This document shows, one piece after another, positions 6,355 to 12,349 of a stretch of 12,512 nt of DNA. The notes beneath the pieces are model-generated. The model did no database searches, had not been told where the DNA came from, and worked only from the letters and a program-made list of their open reading frames with translations. The position numbers and the translations under genes are program-made. The DNA is from Actinobacteria bacterium 13_2_20CM_68_14 (GTDB lineage Bacteria; Actinomycetota; Thermoleophilia; Gaiellales; Gaiellaceae). The DNA lies in the NCBI GenBank assembly GCA_001914705.1, contig MNDB01000037.1, positions 1-12,512 of the forward strand, given 5' to 3'. Each line of letters opens with the position of its first letter. Within the stretch, counting starts at the first letter, position 1.

Positions 6355-8364
6355 CGGGACGCGGACGCGTGTCAGCCCCAGCTCGGCCTGGAGCTTGCGC
6401 GCTCGATCGGCGATCCGCGCGCGCAGCTCCTTCGGCTCGCGCAAAACGGCCTCGCCGCGGAACGAGAGGATCTCGCCGATCAGCCAGTCCTCGCCGCCGA
6501 CTGCGACCTCTTCGATCGCCGAGCCGTCCTTCAGCAGCCTCGCCGTGCCGCGCTCGAGCCGCCAGCGCGCGACCTCGGGCGAGTACCAGATCTGGACCGG
6601 TCTGGCGTCGCGCAGGCCGCGGGGTTCGAAGCCCTCGCGCGGCTCGAAGTCGTCGGCGAGCATTCGGGCGCTCCGCATCCGGTCGAGCCGGAACGAGCGC
6701 TCGCCGTCGCGGGTTCGGTCCCAGGTGTGCACGTACCAGTAGGGGAGCCGCCGCTCGATCGAGTACGGCTCGACCAGATGCTCCGAGGTCGACTCCTCGC
6801 CCTCCTTGAGGTAATCGAGCTCGATCAGCCGGCGCTCGCGGATTCCCTGGGTCAGCGTCGCGACGAGCCCCTCCTCGTCCTCGCCGATGTGTGGCTGCGG
6901 CGTCTGCCCGAGATCGAACTCGCCGAACGTCTCCTCCAGCTTCTTGCGAACCCGGTCGAGCGGGGTTCGCGCGTCGGCGGCGATCATCGGGCCGACGAAC
7001 TCCAGCGCGAGGCGGATCGCGCGCGCCTCCAGCGGCGTCAGCCGAGGCGGAGCGCGGAACGTGTCGCCGAACAGCTCCTTGTCCACGCGCACCTTCCCGT
7101 TGGACAGCTCCGCGTAGATCGCGTAGCAGCCGCCGCCGAAGTTGACGAGATTGAGCAGCGACAGATGCTCCTCGAGCTCGTCCGGCGGGATGTGAAAGCG
7201 CTCGATCAGGTCGGAGGCGTCGACGACGGCTTCGTTGCTCTCGCCGCAGCGATCAAGCAGGTAGGCGAGCAATGCCTGGAGCACCGCAAACCGCTCCGGC
7301 GCGACCGGCCCGGCGACCCGCTCGAGCTCCTCCTGCTCTCGCGGTTTGGCCTCGGCCGCGAGCTCCTTCGGCGCCCCCTCGTGGCGGTCGCGGACGAGCC
7401 GCAAGGCGCGTGCGACCTCCCGCCTCAGCTCCGGAGGCGCGACGGGCGAGGCGCGCCCGTCCTGGCGGACGATCCAGGAGGCGAGCTGCCCCGGACTCGA
7501 GTACCCGGTCACGAAGACGCCGTCGTCCACGTGGCCGTGCTCCCCGTACGTCCGTTCGACCCACCAGGCGGTGTCGCCGCCCACCTCGATCCTGGCCTCG
7601 CCGGTCAGATCGCCGATCTGCCAGGGCGGGCGGTCGCGGTACGGCTCGATGTCGAACTCCGCCGGCAGGCGGAAATCCCGCTCCCGGCGAGTCGCGAAGC
7701 GGATGTCGCCACGGATCCGCGAGACCCGGAAGGTGCGGATGTCCTCTCGGACGAGGTCCTGGCCGACGACGTACCAGGCGCCGTTGTCCTGAAACAGCGC
7801 ATACGGGTTGAGCGACCGCTCCTCCTCCGAGTCGCGAGAGATCGACCAGTAGTTGAACTTGACCGTGCGCTGCTTCGAGATCGCGCCCTCGAGCTTTCCG
7901 AGCCGTCCCGCGAGCTCGGCGGAGTACTCGGGGTCGAGCACCTCGACCCGAAGGGCCGTGTCGGTCGGCGCCTCGGCGAATCCTGGGCGGCCGAGGGCGA
8001 GGTTCTGCAGCGCGAGCCGGAGCGGCTCGGCGTAGGCGAACTTGCCTTCCAGGAGGTAGAGCGCCGTCTGCAGGGCGGCGAGCTCGTCGTCCTTGAGATC
8101 GAGCTGGGGGAGGAAGTAGGCCTCGGAGCGCATCGTGTACAGCTCCTCGCCGGTGTACTCGTCGCGCTGGGAGTGCAGCGGCACGCCGAGCGCGATCAGC
8201 TCGGCCCGGTCGGAATAGAATCGGCGCGCGAACGCCTCGTCCGACATCTCCTGGTAGCCCTCGACGTTCCCCTTGATGTCGCGCGCTGTGACCGCCCGCC
8301 GCTCCGCCATCAGGAAGGCGACGAGCGAGAGTTGCCGGATCAGCTTGTCGGTGTCGTGAGACAA
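6343..8364 (-). CDS. pafBC: Fused PafB-PafC WYL-domain transcription regulator
   Basis: This 673-residue protein has two successive copies of the HTH-WYL-WCX layout. The first half (about 1-330) has an N-terminal helix-turn-helix (KLIRQLSLVAFLMAERRAVT, then MSDEAFARRFYSDRAELIAL) and a WYL domain (VKFNYWSISRDSEEERSLNP, then GAWYVVGQDL and FRVSRIRG). After a charged linker (about 330-350) the second half repeats this (ERFAVLQALLAYLLDRCGES, then IELDYLKEGEES, LPYWYVHTWD and FRLDRMRSAR). In mycobacteria PafB and PafC are separate proteins forming a heterodimer that activates LexA/RecA-independent DNA-damage genes; some actinobacteria have a natural fusion. The start is TTG at 8364, with TAGTCT 9 nt upstream, so the mRNA is probably leaderless. 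No proteasome or Pup genes, its usual neighbours, lie in this window. A perfect palindrome upstream (8407-8424) may be an operator. Confidence 0.9.
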   Translation of the reverse strand: MSHDTDKLIRQLSLVAFLMAERRAVTARDIKGNVEGYQEMSDEAFARRFYSDRAELIALGVPLHSQRDEYTGEELYTMRSEAYFLPQLDLKDDELAALQTALYLLEGKFAYAEPLRLALQNLALGRPGFAEAPTDTALRVEVLDPEYSAELAGRLGKLEGAISKQRTVKFNYWSISRDSEEERSLNPYALFQDNGAWYVVGQDLVREDIRTFRVSRIRGDIRFATRRERDFRLPAEFDIEPYRDRPPWQIGDLTGEARIEVGGDTAWWVERTYGEHGHVDDGVFVTGYSSPGQLASWIVRQDGRASPVAPPELRREVARALRLVRDRHEGAPKELAAEAKPREQEELERVAGPVAPERFAVLQALLAYLLDRCGESNEAVVDASDLIERFHIPPDELEEHLSLLNLVNFGGGCYAIYAELSNGKVRVDKELFGDTFRAPPRLTPLEARAIRLALEFVGPMIAADARTPLDRVRKKLEETFGEFDLGQTPQPHIGEDEEGLVATLTQGIRERRLIELDYLKEGEESTSEHLVEPYSIERRLPYWYVHTWDRTRDGERSFRLDRMRSARMLADDFEPREGFEPRGLRDARPVQIWYSPEVARWRLERGTARLLKDGSAIEEVAVGGEDWLIGEILSFRGEAVLREPKELRARIADRARKLQAELGLTRVRVPSAR

Positions 8365-8373
8365 GACCCCGCG

Positions 8374-8379
8374 AGACTA
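8374..8379 (-). promoter_or_regulatory. Probable -10 box of a leaderless pafBC promoter
   Basis: TAGTCT on the minus strand is followed by 9 nt and the TTG start at 8364, leaving no room for a ribosome site. No good -35 match is seen 16-18 nt further upstream. Confidence 0.5.
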
Positions 8380-8406
8380 GCGGGTGAAGCCTGTGGAAAA
8401 CTCCGA

Positions 8407-8424
8407 GGCGTCGCTAGCGACGCC
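8407..8424. promoter_or_regulatory. Perfect 18-bp palindrome upstream of pafBC
   Basis: GGCGTCGCTAGCGACGCC equals its own reverse complement. It is centred about 40 bp upstream of the pafBC -10 box, a place where an activator or autoregulator could bind. As RNA it could also fold into a 7-bp hairpin with a CTAG loop and end the transcript of the gene at 8516-9004. Which role it has cannot be told from sequence. Confidence 0.45.
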
Positions 8425-8430
8425 GTCCAG

Positions 8431-8511
8431 GAGGCCGCGCCGACATGCGCGGGGCGGCCGCTAACCCAGGCCCCAGAGGGAAGTCTCATTGCGGACGACA
8501 GTTGCCGTCGT
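8431..8511 (-). terminator. Hairpins between the Cys/His-knuckle gene and pafBC
   Basis: GGCCGC (8433-8438) can pair with GCGGCC (8454-8459), and ACGAC (8495-8499) with GTCGT (8507-8511), just past the stop at 8516-8518 in the minus direction. The stems are short and have no T-tract, so termination here is only suggested by position. Nothing else is visible in this 150-bp gap apart from the pafBC promoter and the palindrome. Confidence 0.3.
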
Positions 8512-8515
8512 GGGT

Positions 8516-9004
8516 CTACGCGGCGACGCGTGACCGCGTCTCGAGATGCTGGTGCGACGGGCAGTAGTCACGGTCGGGCAGTGGGGTGCGCTGGCACGGC
8601 TTGCCCTTGCGTGTCGTCGCGCGGCACCGCGAGATGCCGCCGTCGAAGGCGCCTGCCTCGATCTGCGACTCGATGAAAGCGCAAGCGGCGGAGACTCCCT
8701 CGCTCACGGCCCAGGCGACCTGCGCCTGCGCGGTGATCGGGAAGTAGCGCCGGATGTCCTGGAAGAGGGCCCGCTCGGGCTTCGCGAAGTAGAGCGGGTC
8801 GGTCGCCAGACGCTCCATCGTCTGCTCGCAAGCATCGAGCACCTGGCGGCGGTATTCGATGCGGGTCTCGGGGTCGACGTACGGGTCTACGAGATCCTTG
8901 ATCGAGCGATAGATCGCCCGCGAATACTGATACATACAGGCCTGGATTTGCACCATTCGCTCGTCAGAAATCAGTATCCCGTCCAGCCTATTAACTCCCC
9001 GCAA
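8516..9004 (-). CDS. Helical protein with a C-terminal Cys/His knuckle (DUF5763-like), function unknown
   Basis: The product has up to 162 residues. The body is predicted helical (MYQYSRAIYRSIKDLVDPYV, then RIEYRRQVLDACEQTMERLA). A middle part carries ALFQDIRRYFPITAQAQVAW. The C-terminus holds a compact knuckle, CRATTRKGKPCQRTPL, followed by DYCPSHQH. This C-x7-C-x10-C-x2-H pattern resembles small DUF5763-like modules thought to bind a metal. There is no signal peptide or membrane segment. The start is uncertain. TTG at 9004 gives the longest frame but lacks a ribosome site; ATG at 8956 (MVQIQACMYQ) is a conventional alternative; a CTG eight bases after GGGGAG is possible but rare. The upstream region is unusually AT-rich and foldable for this genome. 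I know of no experimental role; the conserved look of the protein suggests a lineage-specific housekeeping or regulatory factor. Confidence 0.75.
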   Translation of the reverse strand: MRGVNRLDGILISDERMVQIQACMYQYSRAIYRSIKDLVDPYVDPETRIEYRRQVLDACEQTMERLATDPLYFAKPERALFQDIRRYFPITAQAQVAWAVSEGVSAACAFIESQIEAGAFDGGISRCRATTRKGKPCQRTPLPDRDYCPSHQHLETRSRVAA

Positions 9005-9096
9005 AGCTTTGTTAAGTACCGATTAATCCTCCATCGGCTTCTCCGACCGGGGGACAGCTTAAACGGTTTCCGGCTTGTCACAAAGTCCGGGCCGAA

Positions 9097-9114
9097 GTTT
9101 TCTTGTGAGAAAAC
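9097..9114. other. Perfect 7-bp hairpin GTTTTCT-TGTG-AGAAAAC
   Basis: GTTTTCT (9097-9103) pairs with AGAAAAC (9108-9114) around TGTG. It lies 24 nt beyond the stop of the SPOR gene (9138) in the minus direction and ahead of the leader of the next gene. It is AT-rich, unlike the GC-rich stems elsewhere, so it may be a transcript end or part of the leader's regulation. Transcription in the minus direction continues into TTCGGCC rather than a T-tract. Confidence 0.35.
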
Positions 9115-9137
9115 GCGCTAGGGGTGATCCGTTTGGG

Positions 9138-9878
9138 CTAGGGCGTGATCCGTGTGGGGTATGCCCGCTTGTACCCACGCGAATGGGCTGTCGTGGCGGC
9201 GGTGCTCGCGTCGTCGAGCGAGGTGTAGACGCCGCTGAAGAGCACGTAGTAGCCCGGGTGGAGGCTCGCGTACTTCGAGGAGTCGATGATCCCGACGGCC
9301 TGGAGGCCGCTGTGCTCGGCGGCGCGCGCCTGCGCGAGCGCGAATTCGCGTCCGTTCGCGGTTGGCAGGGAGGCGAGCACGACGGTCCAGCCGCTCTTGC
9401 CCGCGGGCCACTCCTTCAGGGCCAGGGCCGGCGCCGGGGTCTGTTCGGGGGGCGTAGGTTGCGTGCCTGTTTGCGTCAGCGGGACCGTGGGCGTCGTCAC
9501 TGTGCGCTCGGGCGGCGGAGGGATCGTCGAAGAGGGCGCCCCGAACGGGCTCGTTCCCGTCACGTAGTCGGCGCGCTTCTGGTCCTGTGACACGAACGCG
9601 GCGGCGCCGATGCCGGCGAGTGCCGCAATCAGCAGTGCGAGCAGCGATGGCCAGACCCAGTCGCCTGGATACCAACCGAGCTGCCTTCGCCAGGCCCGGC
9701 CGAGCCCCGGGACAAGGCCCTTCGCCTCGACCGGAAGCCGGAGGCCGCATTCCAGGCAGTACTCCTGGTTCGGTTCGTGCGGCGTCCCGCAACGCGGGCA
9801 GGGCGGCCGGCTCGTTGGCTGGACGCTCTGCGGCTCCTCGACGGGAGGTTCGCCATCGCGGGGAGGCGAGACCGTCAC
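9138..9878 (-). CDS. Zinc-ribbon, single-TM, SPOR-domain envelope protein
   Basis: This 246-residue protein has three parts. A cytoplasmic zinc ribbon (CPRCGTPHEPNQEYCLECGL, about 27-46) is followed by one membrane helix (PSLLALLIAALAGIGAAAFV, about 77-96). A proline/threonine-rich linker then leads to a C-terminal SPOR-like domain (WTVVLASLPTANGREFALAQ, then AVGIIDSSKYASLHPGYYVL and SGVYTSLDDAS). SPOR domains bind glycan strands stripped of stem peptides at division septa, so the expected topology is ribbon inside and SPOR outside. This suggests a link between a cytoplasmic partner and the septal wall, though SPOR-like folds also occur in other envelope proteins. The start is GTG 9878, three bases after the stop of the upstream zinc-ribbon gene, with GGGAGGAG just before it, so the two are cotranslated. 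The last codons and stop are partly duplicated downstream (9124-9132 and 9145-9153 share GTGATCCGT on the plus strand). Confidence 0.85.
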   Translation of the reverse strand: MTVSPPRDGEPPVEEPQSVQPTSRPPCPRCGTPHEPNQEYCLECGLRLPVEAKGLVPGLGRAWRRQLGWYPGDWVWPSLLALLIAALAGIGAAAFVSQDQKRADYVTGTSPFGAPSSTIPPPPERTVTTPTVPLTQTGTQPTPPEQTPAPALALKEWPAGKSGWTVVLASLPTANGREFALAQARAAEHSGLQAVGIIDSSKYASLHPGYYVLFSGVYTSLDDASTAATTAHSRGYKRAYPTRITP

Positions 9879-9881
9879 CGC

Positions 9882-10466
9882 CTACTCCTCCCAGCGGTCG
9901 GGCTTCGGGCTTCCTTCCTCGGCGCCGACCCCGGCCGGCCTGATCACGGTTGCGTCGGGCTCGCGCTCGCCGTCGCCGTTGGCAGGCGGCTCGGCCGCTT
10001 TGCCGCAGCTCGGGCAGAACCCGGCGTCAGCCGGCAGCGGATGACCGCACTGCGTGCAGGTGACGACAGCCTGCTCACCGACAGGGCGTCCGCAGTTTGC
10101 GCAGAAGTGCGACCCCCAGATGATCGGCGCGCCGCACTCGCAGCGGCTTGCCGTCGCGCGCCGGCCCGCCGCGGCGGCGGCCAGCATCGAATCGAGCTCG
10201 TGCAGGCGCGTCTCGAGGTTGGCAATGTCTCGCGCATGCTCGCTCAGGAGGTCTTCGCGAAACTGTTCCCGCCGGTACATCTCCATCGCGAGGCCGCCGA
10301 GATCTCGGAGCAGCTCCTCCCGGGCCTTCAGGATCGCCTTGCGCTCCCGCCGCAACGCGCCGGGAGAGCTCGCGCGCCGAATCGGACGCTGCGGCGCCGC
10401 CGCGTCGGAAGGCTCCGTCTGGCCGCGCTGCCACCGGCGGCGTCCAGGCAGGGGAAATCGCGGCAC
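9882..10466 (-). CDS. Coiled-coil protein with two C-terminal zinc ribbons
   Basis: With GTG 10466 as start the product has 194 residues. A basic N-terminus rich in Arg and Pro is followed by a long charged helix likely to form a coiled coil (RRERKAILKAREELLRDLGG, then MEMYRREQFREDLLSEHARD and IANLETRLHELDSML, about 40-105). Two zinc ribbons follow: CECGAPIIWGSHFCANCG and CTQCGHPLPADAGFCPSCG. An acidic, disordered tail ends in PKPDRWEE. I chose GTG 10466 over the TTG at 10484 because TAAAGT lies exactly 8 nt before it, the leaderless geometry seen elsewhere here, and this -10 box would itself be inside the longer frame. It is cotranscribed with the SPOR gene 3 nt downstream. No enzyme motif is visible. 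An adaptor role, with the coiled coil for assembly and the ribbons for protein or nucleic-acid contacts, is inference. Confidence 0.8.
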   Translation of the reverse strand: MPRFPLPGRRRWQRGQTEPSDAAAPQRPIRRASSPGALRRERKAILKAREELLRDLGGLAMEMYRREQFREDLLSEHARDIANLETRLHELDSMLAAAAAGRRATASRCECGAPIIWGSHFCANCGRPVGEQAVVTCTQCGHPLPADAGFCPSCGKAAEPPANGDGEREPDATVIRPAGVGAEEGSPKPDRWEE

Positions 10467-10474
10467 GGGCGCCG

Positions 10475-10480
10475 ACTTTA
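10475..10480 (-). promoter_or_regulatory. Probable -10 box of a leaderless promoter for the double zinc-ribbon gene
   Basis: TAAAGT on the minus strand is followed by 8 nt and GTG 10466. It lies between the aldehyde dehydrogenase stop (10510) and the zinc-ribbon gene, so the ribbon/SPOR pair can be transcribed separately from the dehydrogenase. Confidence 0.5.
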
Positions 10481-10509
10481 GCAAGGTGAGGGGGCGTTTC
10501 TCTGGCTCG

Positions 10510-11937
10510 TTACAGGTCGATGACGACCAGCCGCTCGTCCGTCAACTCGCGCACCGCGTAGGCAGGGCCTTCGCGGGTGTTGCCGGAATCCTTGACGCCG
10601 CCGTAGGGCATCTGGTCGGCCCGGAACGTGGGTGCCTCGTTGACGATGACGCCGCCGAATTCGAGCTCCTGGGCGGCACGCAGAGCGGTCTCGAGCTTGG
10701 TCGTGAAGATCCCGGCCTGGAGGCCGTAGCGCGTGCCGTTGGCGAGCTCGATCGCCTCGTCCAGCGAGCCGACCGAGTTGACGGTGCAGACCGGGCCGAA
10801 GACCTCCTCACAGCTCACCTTGAGCTCGGGGCCTGCGGCGGCGATCACTGTTGGCCGGATCAGCTCTCCGTCGAGCTCTCCACCGGTGAGCACGCGCGCG
10901 CCGCCCGCCCGGGCCTCTTCGATCCACTCGAGGATCCGCTCGCGCGCGTCCTCGTCGATCACCGGCCCGACGTCGGTCTCCTCGTCGGCAGGATCGCCCA
11001 GCCTCAGCTCTTCGACCCTGGGCAGGAAGCGCTCGAGGAAGCGGTCGTATGCCGGCGCCTCGACGTAGATCCGCTGGACGGAGATGCAGCTCTGGCCCGC
11101 AAACGAGAATGCATTGGCGGCCATTGCCTGCGCCGCCGAGTCGATGTCAGCATCCTCGGCGATGATCACGGGCGTCGCGTTGCCGAGCTCGAGCTTGACC
11201 CGCTTCTTGGGTGCGCGCTCGGCCAGCTTCCAGCCGACCGCTCCCGAGCCGGTGAAGGTGAGCGCCTTGACGCGCTCGTCCTCGATCAAGACGTCACCGA
11301 TCTCCGAGGCAGGGCCGACGAGGACGTTCAGCCAGCCGGGTGGAAGACCGGCCTCGGTCTCGAGCTCGGCGAGCAGCAGCGCTGAGAGGGGCGTCTGGCT
11401 CGCCGGCTTCAGCACGACCGCGCAGCCGGCCGCGAGCGCTGGCGCGAGCTTGTGCGCGACGAGGTTGAGCGGAAAGTTGAAGGGCGAGATCGCGCCGACG
11501 ACGCCGATCGGCCGCCGCAGCGTGAAGGCGAGCTTGCCCTCGCCGGCCTGCGAGGCGTCCATCGGCACCATCTCGCCGGCAAGCTTGCGGGCCTCGACGG
11601 CCGCGAACGTGTAGGTGGACATCGCGCGCCTCGCCTCGACACGTGCGGCCTTCATCGGCTTGCCCGCCTCGTCGGAGATCGTTCGTGCGACCTCGTCGTG
11701 GCGGCGGCCGAGGTGGCCGGCGACCCGTACGAGGATCTCGGCGCGCTTGTGTGCCGGCAGCGGCTCGCGCATCGCCTCCTCGGCGGCGTCGATCGCCCGG
11801 CGGGTCTCGTCCGCTCCCGCTTTCGTGACGCGGCCCACGGTCTCGCCGGAATAGGGCGAAGCGACGTCGATCCAGTCGCCAGTCTCGATCCACTCGCCGC
11901 CGATCAGCAGCTTGCGCTCCAGGGCGGTCACGGCCAT
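10510..11937 (-). CDS. NAD(P)-dependent aldehyde dehydrogenase
   Basis: This 475-residue enzyme oxidises an aldehyde to its acid with NAD(P), in the cytoplasm. Family signatures appear in order: the cofactor-site segment AISPFNFPLNLVAHKLAPAL, KPASQTPLSALLLAELE, FTGSGAVG, the catalytic glutamate in KLELGNATP (Glu250), and the catalytic cysteine in FAGQSCISVQ (Cys284), 34 residues later as in the family. The late motif EEVFGPVCTV and the C-terminal PYGGVKDSGNTREGPAYAVR complete it. The usual LELGG reads LELGN. The sequence resembles the lactaldehyde/succinate-semialdehyde/non-phosphorylating glyceraldehyde-3-phosphate group, but the substrate cannot be fixed. The start is ATG 11937, 7 nt after TAGACT; the in-frame extension upstream of it is arginine-rich noise that crosses the promoter. 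The EVE-like gene diverges 20 bp away. Confidence 0.93.
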   Translation of the reverse strand: MAVTALERKLLIGGEWIETGDWIDVASPYSGETVGRVTKAGADETRRAIDAAEEAMREPLPAHKRAEILVRVAGHLGRRHDEVARTISDEAGKPMKAARVEARRAMSTYTFAAVEARKLAGEMVPMDASQAGEGKLAFTLRRPIGVVGAISPFNFPLNLVAHKLAPALAAGCAVVLKPASQTPLSALLLAELETEAGLPPGWLNVLVGPASEIGDVLIEDERVKALTFTGSGAVGWKLAERAPKKRVKLELGNATPVIIAEDADIDSAAQAMAANAFSFAGQSCISVQRIYVEAPAYDRFLERFLPRVEELRLGDPADEETDVGPVIDEDARERILEWIEEARAGGARVLTGGELDGELIRPTVIAAAGPELKVSCEEVFGPVCTVNSVGSLDEAIELANGTRYGLQAGIFTTKLETALRAAQELEFGGVIVNEAPTFRADQMPYGGVKDSGNTREGPAYAVRELTDERLVVIDL

Positions 11938-11943
11938 GAGGGC

Positions 11944-11950
11944 TAGTCTA
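11944..11950. promoter_or_regulatory. Back-to-back -10 elements serving two divergent leaderless genes
   Basis: The 7-bp string TAGTCTA contains TAGTCT on the plus strand, 8 nt before GTG 11958, and TAGACT on the minus strand, 7 nt before ATG 11937. Both genes are therefore probably transcribed without leaders from overlapping promoters that cannot be occupied at once. Confidence 0.5.
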
Positions 11951-11957
11951 GATCGGC

Positions 11958-12338
11958 GTGACCTACTGGCTGCTCGTGCGTGGCCGAGGCGAGAAGCCGC
12001 TCGATCGTCACGTCGATGCTGCGCGAATCCGGACACAGGGGTCGTCGAAACGGCCGTCCGTCCAAGCCGGCGACCGCGCGATCCTGTACGCGTCCGTCTG
12101 GCAGGCGATCTTCGGCGTCGGAGAAATCGTCGGGGAGCCCGAACACGACCCGTCCCGCAGCCGCTGGGCCTGGAGCTACCCGATTCGGCCGGTGACGATC
12201 GTCACCGACCTGAACCGCGCGCCGCCGGTCGAAGCGGCAGGCATCTTCCCGCAGAGCCTCTGGCGGCATTCGCATATCCGTCTCACCGAGGAGCAGTTCG
12301 AGTCTGCACGGAAGCTGATCGAGGCCGCCGCGAAGTAG
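11958..12338 (+). CDS. EVE-like (PUA-superfamily) domain protein
   Basis: This 126-residue protein is a single compact domain. It opens with YWLLVRGRGEKPLDRHVDAA, continues with AGDRAILYASVWQAIFGVGE, a hallmark-like stretch for the EVE/ASCH/YTH-type PUA fold in which a short barrel strand carries the pocket, then WAWSYPIRPVTIV. It closes with FPQSLWRHSHIRLTEEQFE, a helix typical of the family's C-terminus. In other systems such domains bind modified bases in nucleic acid; as a stand-alone protein the ligand is unknown. The start GTG 11958 is 8 nt after TAGTCT, consistent with leaderless translation. Its stop overlaps the -10 box of the next gene. It diverges from the aldehyde dehydrogenase, which does not by itself imply shared function. 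The fold assignment rests on motif pattern. Confidence 0.7.
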   Translation: MTYWLLVRGRGEKPLDRHVDAARIRTQGSSKRPSVQAGDRAILYASVWQAIFGVGEIVGEPEHDPSRSRWAWSYPIRPVTIVTDLNRAPPVEAAGIFPQSLWRHSHIRLTEEQFESARKLIEAAAK

Positions 12339-12341
12339 GAT
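12336..12341 (+). promoter_or_regulatory. Probable -10 box of a leaderless promoter for the hydroxyacyl-CoA dehydrogenase
   Basis: TAGGAT begins on the stop codon of the EVE-like gene and is followed by 8 nt and GTG 12350. Confidence 0.45.
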
Positions 12342-12349
12342 CGCGCGCC

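Noticed and set aside
6727..8676. Long plus-strand open frame opposite pafBC
   Set aside because: It is the antisense shadow of a well-supported gene in high-GC DNA, with no recognisable domain.
9031..9075. Motility-type sigma promoter or known riboswitch in the AT-rich leader
   Set aside because: The TTTAAG and GCCGATGG blocks are about 4-5 nt too far apart for the FliA/WhiG consensus, and no riboswitch core I know could be matched.
10467..10484. TTG start six codons upstream for the double zinc-ribbon gene
   Set aside because: The extra codons contain the likely -10 box (TAAAGT), and GTG 10466 has the leaderless spacing seen at other genes.
11938..12036. In-frame N-terminal extension of the aldehyde dehydrogenase on the minus strand
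   Set aside because: The extra residues are low-complexity Arg/Ala/Ser, cross the -10 box and overlap the divergent EVE-like gene; ATG 11937 starts directly before the family's usual N-terminus.
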